Assembly: GCA_964057225.1 (NCBI GenBank)
Contig: OZ059895.1
Coordinates: 23,756,688-23,820,687 of the forward strand
DNA length: 64,000 bases
From: Auanema rhodensis
Taxonomy: Eukaryota > Nematoda > Chromadorea > Rhabditida > Rhabditidae
Direction of reading: 5' to 3'
The notes beneath the pieces were generated by a model. That model was not told the DNA's origin. It ran no database searches and was given only the letters and a program-made list of their open reading frames with translations. Made by a program: the position numbers and the translations under genes. Positions 34,286-49,244 of this stretch are shown here, in pieces (position 1 is the first letter of the stretch; the number at the start of each line of letters is the position of its first letter).

Positions 34286-35692
34286 GCTTCACGTGAAAGA
34301 TAAAGAGATGCGGTTTTCAAAATTAGATTCCCCATGTCCATATTAGTCTAAAAACAAATTTTTATTGATATTGCTTCATGGTAACCATGACTTTGAAATT
34401 TACGTGAATTTAATTTATGCTAATTAAATGTACACGTGATGTGCACTTGGTATGTAACTCGCTTCACGTGAAAGATAAAGAGATGCGGTTTTCAAAATTA
34501 GATTCCCCATGTCCATATTAGTCTAAAAACAAATTTTTATTGATATTGGTTCATGGTAACCATGACTTTGAAATTTACGTGAACTTTAATTTATGCTAAT
34601 TAAATGTACACGTGATGTGCACTTGGTATGTAACTCGCTTCACGTGAAAGATAAAGAGATGCGGTTTTCAAAATTAGATTCCCCATGTCCATATTAGTCT
34701 AAAAACAAATTTTTATTGATATTGGTGCATGGTAACCATGACTTTGAAATTTACGTGAACTTTAATTTATGCTAATTAAATGTACACGTGATGTGCACTT
34801 GGTATGTAACTCGCTTCACGTGAAAGATAAAGAGATGCGGTTTTCAAAATTAGATTCCCCATTTCCATATTAGTCTAAAAACAAATTTTTATTGATATTG
34901 GTTCATGGTAACCATGACTTTGAAATTTACGTGAACTTTAATTTATGCTAATTAAATGTACACGTGATGTGCACTTGGTATGTAACTCGCTTCACGTGAA
35001 AGATAAAGAGATGCGGTTTTCAAAATTAGATTCCCCATGTCCATATTAGTCTAAAAACAAATTTTTATTGATATTGGTTCATGGTAACCATGACTTTGAA
35101 ATTTACGTGAACTTTAATTTATGCTAATTAAATGTACACGTGATGTGCACTTGGTATGTAACTCGCTTCACGTGAAAGATAAAGAGATGCGGTTTTCAAA
35201 ATTAGATTCCCTATGTCCATATTAGTCTAAAAACAAATTTTTATTGATATTGGTTCATGGTAACCATGACTTTGAAATTTACGTGAACTTTAATTTATGC
35301 TAATTAAATGTACACGTGATGTGCACTTGGTATGTAACTCGCTTCACGTGAAAGATAAAGAGATGCGGTTTTCAAAAATAGATTCCCCATGTCCATATTA
35401 GTCTAAAAACAAATTTTTATTGATATTAGTTCATGGTAACCATGACTTTGAAATTTACGTGAACTTTAATTTATGCTAATTAAATGTACACGTGATGTGC
35501 ACTTGGTATGTAACTCGCTTCACGTGAAAGATAAAGAGATGCGGTTTTCAAAATTAGATTCCCCATGTCCATATTAGTCTAAAAACAAATTTTTATTGAT
35601 ATTGGTTCATGGTAACCATGACTTTGAAATTTACGTGAACTTTAATTAATGCTAATTAATTGTACACGTGATGTGCACTTGGTATGTAACTC
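34286..35692 (+). repeat. 8-monomer higher-order repeat, third clean copy
   Basis: Same eight-unit marker order, including A144T in unit 8, 4221 bp after the 30065 copy (24 monomers less three single-base losses). It is followed by a CGTAAAAG unit at 36045, as the earlier copy is at 31824. Confidence 0.82.
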
Positions 35693-36220
35693 GCTTCACG
35701 TGAAAGATAAAGAGATGCGGTTTTCAAAATTAGATTCCCCATGTCCATATTAGTCTAAAAACAAATTTTTATTGATATTGGTGCATGGTAACCATGACTT
35801 TGAAATTTACGTGAACTTTAATTTATGCTAATTAAATGTACACGTGATGTGCACTTGGTATGTAACTCGCTTCACGTGAAAGATAAAGAGATGCGGTTTT
35901 CAAAATTAGATTCCCCATGTCCATATTAGTCTAAAAACAAATTTTTATTGATATTGGTTCATGGTAACCATGACTTTGAAATTTACGTGAACTTTAATTT
36001 ATGCTAATTAAATGTACACGTGATGTGCACTTGGTATGTAACTCGCTTCACGTAAAAGATAAAGAGATGCGGTTTTCAAAATTAGATTCCCCATGTCCAT
36101 ATTAGTCTAAAAACAAATTTTTATTGATATTGGTGCATGGTAACCATGACTTTGAAATTTACGTGGACTTTAATTTATGCTAATTAAATGTACACGTGAT
36201 GTGCACTTGGTATGTAACTC

Positions 36221-39200
36221 GCTTCACGTGAAAGATAAAGAGATGCGGTTTTCAAAATTAGATTCCCCATGTCCATATTAGTCTAAAAACAAATTTTTAT
36301 TGATATTGCTTCATGGTAACCATGACTTTGAAATTTACGTGAACTTTAATTTATGCTAATTAAATGTACACGTGATGTGCACTTGGTTTGTAACTCGCTT
36401 CACGTGAAAGATAAAGAGATGCGGTTTTCAAAATTAGATTCCTCATGTCCATATTAGTCTAAAAACAAATTTTTATTGATATTGGTGCATGGTAACCATG
36501 ACTTTGAAATTTACGTGAACTTTAATTTATGCTAATTAAATGTACACGTGATGTGCACTTGGTATGTAACTCGCTTCACGTGAAAGATAAAGAGATGCGG
36601 TTTTCAAAATTAGATTCCCCATGTCCATATTAGTCTAAAAACAAATTTTTATTGATATTGGTGCATGGTAACCATGACTTTGAAATTTACGTGAACTTTA
36701 ATTTATGCTAATTAAATGTACACGTGATGTGCACTTGGTATGTAACTCGCTTCACGTGAAAGATGAAGAGATGTGGTTTTCAAAATTAGATTCCCCATGT
36801 CCATATTAGTCTAAAAACAAATTTTTATTGATATTGGTTCATGGTAACCATGACTTTGAAATTTACGTGAACTTTAATTTATGCTAATTAAATGTACACG
36901 TGATGTGCACTTGGTATGTAACTCGCTTCACGTGAAAGATAAAGAGATGCGGTTTTCAAAATTAGATTCCCCATGTCCATATTAGTCTAAAAACAAATTT
37001 TTATTGATATTGGTGCATGGTAACCATGACTTTGAAATTTACGTGAACTTTAATTTATGCTAATTAAATGTACACGTGATGTGCACTTGGTATGTAACTC
37101 GCTTCACGTGAAAGATAAAGAGATGCGGTTTTCAAAATTAGATTCCCCATGTCCATATTAGTCTAAAAACAAATTTTTATTGATATTGGTGCATGGTAAC
37201 CATGACTTTGAAATTTACGTGAACTTTAATTTATGCTAATTAAATGTACACGTGATGTGCACTTGGTATGTAACTCGCTTCACGTGAAAGATGAAGAGAT
37301 GCGGTTTTCAAAATTAGATTCCCCATTTCCATATTAGTCTAAAAACAAATTTTTATTGATATTGGTTCATGGTAACCATGACTTTGAAATTTACGTGAAC
37401 TTTAATTTATGCTAATTAAATGTACACGTGATGTGCACTTGGTATGTAACTCGCTTCACGTGAAAGATAAAGAGATGCGGTTTTCAAAATTAGATTCCCT
37501 ATGTCCATATTAGTCTAAAAACAAATTTTTATTGATATTGGTTCATGGTAACCATGACTTTGAAATTTACGTGAACTTTAATTTATGCTAATTAAATGTA
37601 CACGTGATGTGCACTTGGTATGTAACTCGCTTCACGTGAAAGATAAAGAGATGCGGTTTTCAAAATTAGATTCCCCATGTCCATATTAGTCTAAAAACAA
37701 ATTTTTATTGATATTGGTTCATGGTAACCATGACTTTGAAATTTACGTGAACTTTAATTTATGCTAATTAAATGTACACGTGATGTGCACTTGGTATGTA
37801 ACTCGCTTCACGTGAAAGATAAAGAGATGCGGTTTTCAAAATTAGATTCCCCATGTCCATATTAGTCTAAAAACAAATTTTTATTGATATTGGTGCATGG
37901 TAACCATGACTTTGAAATTTACGTGAACTTTAATTTATGCTAATTAAATGTACACGTGATGTGCACTTGGTATGTAACTCGCTTCACGTGAAAGATAAAG
38001 AGATGCGGTTTTCAAAATTAGATTCCCCATGTCCATATTAGTCTAAAAACAAATTTTTATTGATATTGCTTCATGGTAACCATGACTTTGAAATTTACGT
38101 GAACTTTAATTTATGCTAATTAAATGTACACGTGATGTGCACTTGGTATGTAACTCGCTTCACGTGAAAGATAAAGAGATGCGGTTTTCAAAATTAGATT
38201 CCTCATGTCCATATTAGTCTAAAAACAAATTTTTATTGATATTGGTGCATGGTAACCATGACTTTGAAATTTACGTGAACTTTAATTTATGCTAATTAAA
38301 TGTACACGTGATGTGCACTTGGTATGTAACTCGCTTCACGTGAAAGATAAAGAGATGCGGTTTTCAAAATTAGATTCCCCATGTCCATATTAGTCTAAAA
38401 ACAAATTTTTATTGATATTGGTGCATGGTAACCATGACTTTGAAATTTACGTGAACTTTAATTTATGCTAATTAAATGTACACGTGATGTGCACTTGGTA
38501 TGTAACTCGCTTCACGTGAAAGATGAAGAGATGCGGTTTTCAAAATTAGATTCCCCATGTCCATATTAGTCTAAAAACAAATTTTTATTGATATTGGTTC
38601 ATGGTAACCATGACTTTGAAATTTACGTGAACTTTAATTTATGCTAATTAAATGTACACGTGATGTGCACTTGGTATGTAACTCGCTTCACGTGAAAGAT
38701 AAAGAGATGCGGTTTTCAAAATTAGATTCCCCATGTCCATATTAGTCTAAAAACAAATTTTTATTGATATTGGTGCATGGTAACCATGACTTTGAAATTT
38801 ACGTGAACTTTAATTTATGCTAATTAAATGTACACGTGATGTGCACTTGGTATGTAACTCGCTTCACGTGAAAGATAAAGAGATGCGGTTTTCAAAATTA
38901 GATTCCCCATGTCCATATTAGTCTAAAAACAAATTTTTATTGATATTGGTGCATGGTAACCATGACTTTGAAATTTACGTGAACTTTAATTTATGCTAAT
39001 TAAATGTACACGTGATGTGCACTTGGTATGTAACTCGCTTCACGTGAAAGATGAAGAGATGCGGTTTTCAAAATTAGATTCCCCATTTCCATATTAGTCT
39101 AAAAACAAATTTTTATTGATATTGGTTCATGGTAACCATGACTTTGAAATTTACGTGAACTTTAATTTATGCTAATTAAATGTACACGTGATGTGCACTT

Positions 39201-39740
39201 GGTATGTAACTCGCTTCACGTGAAAGATAAAGAGATGCGGTTTTCAAAATTAGATTCCCTATGTCCATATTAGTCTAAAAACAAATTTTTATTGATATTG
39301 GTTCATGGTAACCATGACTTTGAAATTTACGTGAACTTTAATTTATGCTAATTAAATGTACACGTGATGTGCACTTGGTATGTAACTCGCTTCACGTGAA
39401 AGATAAAGAGATGCGGTTTTCAAAATTAGATTCCCCATGTCCATATTAGTCTAAAAACAAATTTTTATTGATATTGGTTCATGGTAACCATGACTTTGAA
39501 ATTTACGTGAACTTTAATTTATGCTGATTAAATGTACACGTGATGTGCACTTGGTATGTAACTCGCTTCACGTGAAAGATAAAGAGATGCGGTTTCCAAA
39601 ATTAGATTCCCCATGTCCATATTAGTCTAAAAACAAATTTTTATTGATATTAGTTCATGGTAACCATGACTTTGAAATTTACGTGAACTTTAATTTATGC
39701 TAATTAAATGTACACGTGATGTGCACTTGGTATGTAACTC
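36221..39740 (+). repeat. 10-monomer (1760-bp) tandem duplication
   Basis: The marker order GCTT, C47T, GGTG, A17G, GGTG, GGTG, A17G with G51T, C48T, GGTT occurs from 36221 and again from 37981. The copies agree for nine units; the tenth unit of the second copy (39565) instead has G88A. A C26T change in the first copy (36749) is private. Confidence 0.78.
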
Positions 39741-40092
39741 GCTTCACGTGAAAGATAAAGAGATGCGGTTTTCAAAATTAGATTCCCCATGTTCATATTA
39801 GTCTAAAAACAAATTTTTATTGATATTGGTTCATGGTAACCATGACTTTGAAATTTACGTGAACTTTAATTTATGCTGATTAAATGTACACGTGATGTGC
39901 ACTTGGTATGTAACTCGCTTCACGTGAAAGATAAAGAGATGCGGTTTTCAAAATTAGATTCCCTATGTCCATATTAGTCTAAAAACAAATTTTTATTGAT
40001 ATTGGTTCATGGTAACCATGACTTTGAAATTTACGTGAACTTTAATTTATGCTAATTAAATGTACACGTGATGTGCACTTGGTATGTAACTC

Positions 40093-41500
40093 GCTTCACG
40101 TGAAAGATAAAGAGATGCGGTTTTCAAAATTAGATTCCCCATGTCCATATTAGTCTAAAAACAAATTTTTATTGATATTAGTTCATGGTAACCATGACTT
40201 TGAAATTTACGTGAACTTTAATTTATGCTAATTAAATGTACACGTGATGTGCACTTGGTATGTAACTCGCTTCACGTGAAAGATAAAGAGATGCGGTTTT
40301 CAAAATTAGATTCCCCATGTCCATATTAGTCTAAAAACAAATTTTTATTGATATTGGTTCATGGTAACCATGACTTTGAAATTTACGTGAACTTTAATTA
40401 ATGCTAATTAAATGTACACGTGATGTGCACTTGGTATGTAACTCGCTTCACGTGAAAGATAAAGAGATGCGGTTTTCAAAATTAGATTCCCCATGTCCAT
40501 ATTAGTCTAAAAACAAATTTTTATTGATATTGCTTCATGGTAACCATGACTTTGAAATTTACGTGAACTTTAATTTATGCTAATTAAATGTACACGTGAT
40601 GTGCACTTGGTGTGTAACTCGCTTCACGTGAAAGATAAAGAGATGCGGTTATCAAAATTAGATTCCCCATGTCCATATTAGTCTAAAAACAAATTTTTAT
40701 TGATATTGGTGCATGGTAACCATGACTTTGAAATTTACGTGAACTTTAATTTATGCTAATTAAATGTACACGTGATGTGCACTTGGTATGTAACTCGCTT
40801 CACGTGAAAGATAAAGAGATGCGGTTTTCAAAATTAGATTCCCCATGTCCATATTAGTCTAAAAACAAATTTTTATTGATATTAGTTCATGGTAACCATG
40901 ACTTTGAAATTTACGTGAACTTTAATTTATGCTAATTAAATGTACACGTGATGTGCACTTGGTATGTAACTCGCTTCACGTGAAAGATAAAGAGATGCGG
41001 TTTTCAAAATTAGATTCCCCATGTCCATATTAGTCTAAAAACAAATTTTTATTGATATTGGTTCATGGTAACCATGACTTTGAAATTTACGTGAACTTTA
41101 ATTAATGCTAATTAAATGTACACGTGATGTGCACTTGGTATGTAACTCGCTTCACGTGAAAGATAAAGAGATGCGGTTTTCAAAATTAGATTCCCCATGT
41201 TCATATTAGTCTAAAAACAAATTTTTATTGATATTGCTTCATGGTAACCATGACTTTGAAATTTACGTGAACTTTAATTTATGCTAATTAAATGTACACG
41301 TGATGTGCACTTGGTGTGTAACTCGCTTCACGTGAAAGATAAAGAGATGCGGTTATCAAAATTAGATTCCCCATGTCCATATTAGTCTAAAAACAAATTT
41401 TTATTGATATTGGTGCATGGTAACCATCACTTTGAAATTTACGTGAACTTTAATTTATGCTAATTAAATGTACACGTGATGTGCACTTGGTATGTAACTC
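40093..41500 (+). repeat. 4-monomer (704-bp) tandem duplication
   Basis: Order G88A, T132A, GCTT ending in TGTGTAACTC, then GGTTATC (T31A) with GGTG, at 40093-40796 and 40797-41500. The first three units and the T31A change recur once more at 43261-43964, where the fourth unit is altered (C48T, GCTT). Confidence 0.78.
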
Positions 41501-44500
41501 GCTTCACGTGAAAGATAAAGAGATGCGGTTTTCAAAATTAGATTCCCCATGTCCATATTAGTCTAAAAACAAATTTTTATTGATATTGGTTCATGGTAAC
41601 CATGACTTTGAAATTTACGTGAACTTTAATTTATGCTAATTAAATGTACACGTGATGTGCACTTGGTATGTAACTCGCTTCACGTGAAAGATAAAGAGAT
41701 GCGGTTTTCAAAATTAGATTCCCCATGTCCATATTAGTCTAAAAACAAATTTTTATTGATATTGGTGCATGGTAACCATGACTTTGAAATTTACGTGAAC
41801 TTTAATTTATGCTAATTAAATGTACACGTGATGTGCACTTGGTATGTAACTCGCTTCACGTGAAAGATAAAGAGATGCGGTTTTCAAAATTAGATTCCCC
41901 ATGTCCATATTAGTCTAAAAACAAATTTTTATTGATATTGGTTCATGGTAACCATGACTTTGAAATTTACGTGAACTTTAATTTATGCTAATTAAATGTA
42001 CATGTGATGTGCACTTGGTATGTAACTCGCTTCACGTGAAAGATAAAGAGATGCGGTTTTCAAAATTAGATTCCCCATGTCCATATTAGTCTAAAAACAA
42101 ATTTTTATTGATATTGGTGCATGGTAACCATGACTTTGAAATTTACGTGAACTTTAATTTATGCTAATTAAATGTACACGTGATGTGCACTTGGTATGTA
42201 ACTCGCTTCACGTGAAAGATAAAGAGATGCGGTTTTCAAAATTAGATTCCCCATGTCCATATTAGTCTAAAAACAAATTTTTATTGATATTAGTTCATGG
42301 TAACCATGACTTTGAAATTTACGTGAACTTTAATTTATGCTAATTAAATGTACACGTGATGTGCACTTGGTATGTAACTCGCTTCACGTGAAAGATAAAG
42401 AGATGCGGTTTTCAAAATTAGATTCCCCATGTCCATATTAGTCTAAAAACAAATTTTTATTGATATTGGTGCATGGTAACCATGACTTTGAAATTTACGT
42501 GAACTTTAATTTATGCTAATTAAATGTACACGTGATGTGCACTTGGTATGTAACTCGCTTCACGTGAAAGATAAAGAGATGCGGTTTTCAAAATTAGATT
42601 CCCCATGTCCATATTAGTCTAAAAACAAATTTTTATTGATATTGGTTCATGGTAACCATGACTTTGAAATTTACGTGAACTTTAATTTATGCTAATTAAA
42701 TGTACACGTGATGTGCACTTGGTATGTAACTCGCTTCACGTGAAAGATAAAGAGATGCGGTTTTCAAAATTAGATTCCCTATGTCCATATTAGTCTAAAA
42801 ACAAATTTTTATTGATATTGGTTCATGGTAACCATGACTTTGAAATTTACGTGAACTTTAATTTATGCTAATTAAATGTACACGTGATGTGCACTTGGTA
42901 TGTAACTCGCTTCACGTGAAAGATAAAGAGATGCGGTTTTCAAAATTAGATTCCCCATGTCCATATTAGTCTAAAAACAAATTTTTATTGATATTGGTTC
43001 ATGGTAACCATGACTTTGAAATTTACGTGAACTTTAATTTATGCTGATTAAATGTACACGTGATGTGCACTTGGTATGTAACTCGCTTCACGTGAAAGAT
43101 AAAGAGATGCGGTTTTCAAAATTAGATTCCCTATGTCCATATTAGTCTAAAAACAAATTTTTATTGATATTGGTTCATGGTAACCATGACTTTGAAATTT
43201 ACGTGAACTTTAATTTATGCTAATTAAATGTACACGTGATGTGCACTTGGTATGTAACTCGCTTCACGTGAAAGATAAAGAGATGCGGTTTTCAAAATTA
43301 GATTCCCCATGTCCATATTAGTCTAAAAACAAATTTTTATTGATATTAGTTCATGGTAACCATGACTTTGAAATTTACGTGAACTTTAATTTATGCTAAT
43401 TAAATGTACACGTGATGTGCACTTGGTATGTAACTCGCTTCACGTGAAAGATAAAGAGATGCGGTTTTCAAAATTAGATTCCCCATGTCCATATTAGTCT
43501 AAAAACAAATTTTTATTGATATTGGTTCATGGTAACCATGACTTTGAAATTTACGTGAACTTTAATTAATGCTAATTAAATGTACACGTGATGTGCACTT
43601 GGTATGTAACTCGCTTCACGTGAAAGATAAAGAGATGCGGTTTTCAAAATTAGATTCCCCATGTCCATATTAGTCTAAAAACAAATTTTTATTGATATTG
43701 CTTCATGGTAACCATGACTTTGAAATTTACGTGAACTTTAATTTATGCTAATTAAATGTACACGTGATGTGCACTTGGTGTGTAACTCGCTTCACGTGAA
43801 AGATAAAGAGATGCGGTTATCAAAATTAGATTCCCTATGTCCATATTAGTCTAAAAACAAATTTTTATTGATATTGCTTCATGGTAACCATGACTTTGAA
43901 ATTTACGTGAACTTTAATTTATGCTAATTAAATGTACACGTGATGTGCACTTGGTATGTAACTCGCTTCACGTGAAAGATAAAGAGATGCGGTTTTCAAA
44001 ATTAGATTCCCCATGTCCATATTAGTCTAAAAACAAATTTTTATTGATATTAGTTCATGGTAACCATGACTTTGAAATTTACGTGAACTTTAATTTATGC
44101 TAATTAAATGTACACGTGATGTGCACTTGGTATGTAACTCGCTTCACGTGAAAGATAAAGAGATGCGGTTTTCAAAATTAGATTCCCCATGTCCATATTA
44201 GTCTCAAAACAAATTATTATTGATATTGGTTCATGGTAACCATGACTTTGAAATTTACGTGAACTTTAATTTATGCTAATTAAATGTACACGTGATGTGC
44301 ACTTGGTATGTAACTCGCTTCACGTGAGAGATAAAGAGATGCGGTTTTCAAAATTAGATTCCCCATGTCCATATTAGTCTAAAAACAAATTTTTATTGAT
44401 ATTGGTGCATGGTAACCATGACTTTGAAATTTACGTGAACTTTAATTTATGCTAATTAAATGTACACGTGATGTGCACTTGGTATGTAACTCGCTTCACG

Positions 44501-46428
44501 TGAAAGATAAAGAGATGCGGTTTTCAAAATTAGATTCCCCATGTCCATATTAGTCTAAAAACAAATTTTTATTGATATTGGTGCATGGTAACCATGACTT
44601 TGAAATTTACGTGAACTTTAATTTATGCTAATTAAATGTACACGTGATGTGCACTTGGTATGTAACTCGCTTCACGTGAAAGATAAAGAGATGCGGTTTT
44701 CAAAATTAGATTCCCCATGTCCATATTAGTCTAAAAACAAATTTTTATTGTTATTGCTTCATGGTAACCATGACTTTGAAATTTACGTGAACTTTAATTT
44801 ATGCTAATTAAATGTACACGTGATGTGCACTTGGTATGTAACTCGCTTCACGTGAAAGATAAAGAGATGCGGTTTTCAACATTAGATTCCCCATGTCCAT
44901 ATTAGTCTAAAAACAAATTTTTATTGATATTGGTGCATGGTAACCATGACTTTGAAATTTACGTGAACTTTAATTTATGCTAATTAAATGTACACGTGAT
45001 GTGCACTTGGTATGTAACTCGCTTCACGTGAAAGATAAAGAGATGCGGTTTTCAAAATTAGATTCCCCATGTCCATATTACTCTAAAAACAAATTTTTAT
45101 TGATATTGGTTCATGGTAACCATGACTTTGAAATTTACGTGAACTTTAATTTATGCTAATTAAATGTACACGTGATGTGCACTTGGTATGTAACTCGCTT
45201 CACGTGAGAGATAAAGAGATGCGGTTTTCAAAATTAGATTCCCCATGTCCATATTAGTCTAAAAACAAATTTTTATTGATATTGGTGCATGGTAACCATG
45301 ACTTTGAAATTTACGTGAACTTTAATTTATGCTAATTAAATGTACACGTGATGTGCACTTGGTATGTAACTCGCTTCACGTGAAAGATAAAGAGATGCGG
45401 TTTTCAAAATTAGATTCCCCATGTCCATATTAGTCTAAAAACAAATTTTTATTGATATTGCTTCATGGTAACCATGACTTTGAAATTTGCGTGAACTTTA
45501 ATTTATGCTAATTAAATGTACACGTGATGTGCACTTGGTATGTAACTCGCTTCACGTGAAAGATAAAGAGATGCGGTTTTCAAAATTAGATTCCCCATGT
45601 CCATATTAGTCTAAAAACAAATTTTTATTGATATTGGTGCATGGTAACCATGACTTTGAAATTTACGTGAACTTTAATTTATGCTAATTAAATGTACACG
45701 TGATGTGCACTTGGTATGTAACTCGCTTCACGTGAAAGATAAAGAGGTGCGGTTTTCAAAATTAGATTCCCCATGTCCATATTAGTCTAAAAACAAATTT
45801 TTATTGATATTGGTTCATGGTAACCATGACTTTGAAATTTACGTGAACTTTAATTAATGCTAATTAAATGTACACGTGATGTGCACTTGGTATGTAACTC
45901 GCTTCACGTGAAAGATAAAGAGATGCGGTTTTCAAAATTAGATTCCCCATGTCCATATTGGTCTAAAAACAAATTTTTATTGATATTGCTTCATGGTAAC
46001 CATGACTTTGAAATTTACGTGAACTTTAATTTATGCTAATTAAATGTACACGTGATGTGCACTTGGTATGTAACTCGCTTCACGTGAAAGATAAAGAGAT
46101 GCGGTTTTCAAAATTAGATTCCCGATGTCCATATTAGTCTAAAAACAAATTTTTATTGATATTGGTTCATGGTAACCATGACTTTGAATTTTACGTGAAC
46201 TTTAATTTATGCTAATTAAATGTACACGTGATGTGCACTTGGTATGTAACTCGCTTCACGTGAAAGATAAAGAAATGCGGTTTTCAAAATTAGATTCCCC
46301 ATGTCCATATTAGTCTAAAAACAAATTTTTATTGATATTGGTTCATGGTAACCATGACTTTGAAATTTACGTGAACTTTAATTTATGCTAATTAAATGTA
46401 CACGTGATGTGCACTTGGTATGTAACTC

Positions 46429-47484
46429 GCTTCACGTGAAAGATAAAGAGATGCGGTTTTCAAAATTAGATTCCCCATGTCCAAATTAGTCTAAAAACAA
46501 ATTTTTATTGATATTGCTTCATGGTAACCATGACTTTGAAATTTACGTGAACTTTAATTTATGCTAATTAAATGTACACGTGATGTGCACTTGGTATGTA
46601 ACTCGCTTCACGTGAAAGATAAAGAAATGCGGTTTTCAAAATTAGATTCCCCATGTCCATATTAGTCTAAAAACAAATTTTTATTGATATTGGTTCATGG
46701 TAACCATGACTTTGAAATTTACGTGAACTTTAATTTATGCTAATTAAATGTACACGTGATGTGCACTTGGTATGTAACTCGCTTCACGTGAAAGATGAAG
46801 AGATGCGGTTTTCAAAATTAGATTCCCCATGTCCATATTAGTCTAAAAACAAATTTTTATTGATATTGGTTCATGGTAACCATGACTTTGAAATTTACGT
46901 GAACTTTAATTTATGCTAATTAAATGTACACGTGATGTGCACTTGGTATGTAACTCGCTTCACGTGAAAGATAAAGAGATGCGGTTTTCAAAATTAGATT
47001 CCCCATGTCCATATTAGTCTAAAAACAAATTTTTATTGATATTGCTTCATGGTAACCATGACTTTGAAATTTACGTGAACTTTAATTTATGCTAATTAAA
47101 TGTACACGTGATGTGCACTTGGTATGTAACTCGCTTCACGTGAAAGATAAAGAAATGCGGTTTTCAAAATTAGATTCCCCATGTCCATATTAGTCTAAAA
47201 ACAAATTTTTATTGATATTGGTTCATGGTAACCATGACTTTGAAATTTACGTGAACTTTAATTTATGCTAATTAAATGTACACGTGATGTGCACTTGGTA
47301 TGTAACTCGCTTCACGTGAAAGATGAAGAGATGCGGTTTTCAAAATTAGATTCCCCATGTCCATATTAGTCTAAAAACAAATTTTTATTGATATTGGTTC
47401 ATGGTAACCATGACTTTGAAATTTACGTGAACTTTAATTTATGCTAATTAAATGTACACGTGATGTGCACTTGGTATGTAACTC
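46429..47484 (+). repeat. 3-monomer (528-bp) tandem duplication
   Basis: Order GCTT, G22A, A17G at 46429-46956 and again at 46957-47484. Confidence 0.75.
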
Positions 47485-49244
47485 GCTTCACGTGAAAGAT
47501 AAAGAGATGCGGTTTTCAAAATTAGATTCCCCATGTCCATATTAGTCTAAAAACAAATTTTTATTGATATTGGTTCATGGTAACCATGACTTTGAAATTT
47601 ACGTGAACTTTAATTTATGCTAATTAAATGTACACGTGATGTGCACTTGGTATGTAACTCGCTTCACGTGAAAGATAAAGAGATGCGGTTTTCAAAATTA
47701 GATTCCCCATGTCCATATTAGTCTAAAAACAAATTTTTATTGATATTGGTGCATGGTAACCATGACTTTGAAATTTACGTGAACTTTAATTTATGCTAAT
47801 TAAATGTACACGTGATGTGCACTTGGTATGTAACTCGCTTCACGTGAAAGATAAAGAGATGCGGTTTTCAAAATTAGATTCCCCATTTCCATATTAGTCT
47901 AAAAACAAATTTTTATTGATATTGGTTCATGGTAACCATGACTTTGAAATTTACGTGAACTTTAATTTATGCTAATTAAATGTACACGTGATGTGCACTT
48001 GGTATGTAACTCGCTTCACGTGAAAGATAAAGAGATGCGGTTTTCAAAATTAGATTCCCCATGTCCATATTAGTCTAAAAACAAATTTTTATTGATATTG
48101 GTTCATGGTAACCATGACTTTGAAATTTACGTGAACTTTAATTTATGCTAATTAAATGTACACGTGATGTGCACTTGGTATGTAACTCGCTTCACGTGAA
48201 AGATAAAGAGATGCGGTTTTCAAAATTAGATTCCCTATGTCCATATTAGTCTAAAAACAAATTTTTATTGATATTGGTTCATGGTAACCATGACTTTGAA
48301 ATTTACGTGAACTTTAATTTATGCTAATTAAATGTACACGTGATGTGCACTTGGTATGTAACTCGCTTCACGTGAAAGATAAAGAGATGCGGTTTTCAAA
48401 ATTAGATTCCCCATGTCCATATTAGTCTAAAAACAAATTTTTATTGATATTAGTTCATGGTAACCATGACTTTGAAATTTACGTGAACTTTAATTTATGC
48501 TAATTAAATGTACACGTGATGTGCACTTGGTATGTAACTCGCTTCACGTGAAAGATAAAGAGATGCGGTTTTCAAAATTAGATTCCCCATGTCCATATTA
48601 GTCTAAAAACAAATTTTTATTGATATTGGTTCATGGTAACCATGACTTTGAAATTTACGTGAACTTTAATTAATGCTAATTAAATGTACACGTGATGTGC
48701 ACTTGGTATGTAACTCGCTTCACGTGAAAGATAAAGAGATGCGGTTTTCAAAATTAGATTCCCCATGTCCATATTGGTCTAAAAACAAATTTTTATTGAT
48801 ATTAGTTCATGGTAACCATGACTTTGAAATTTACGTGAACTTTAATTTATGCTAATTAAATGTACACGTGATGTGCACTTGGTATGTAACTCGCTTCACG
48901 TGAAAGATAAAGAGATGCGGTTTTCAAAATTAGATTCCCCATGTCCATATTAGTCTAAAAACAAATTTTTATTGATATTGGTTCATGGTAACCATGACTT
49001 TGAATTTTACGTGAACTTTAATTAATGCTAATTAAATGTACACGTGATGTGCACTTGGTATGTAACTCGCTTCACGTGAAAGATAAAGAGATGCGGTTTT
49101 CAAAATTAGATTCCCCATGTCCATATTGGTCTAAAAACAAATTTTTATTGATATTGCTTCATGGTAACCATGACTTTGAAATTTACGTGAACTTTAATTT
49201 ATGCTAATTAAATGTACACGTGATGTGCACTTGGTATGTAACTC

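Larger units (their letters stand above)
23556..45000 (+). repeat. Satellite domain B
   Basis: From 23556 rightwards a new marker set dominates: loss of C124, G51T (CCATTTCC), C48T (CCCTATG), C47T (CCTCATG), G88A (TTAGTT), T132A (TTAATTAATG) and A17G (GATGAAG). C46T, A142C and T103A disappear. The right end of this domain is gradual and its coordinate is approximate. Confidence 0.75.
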
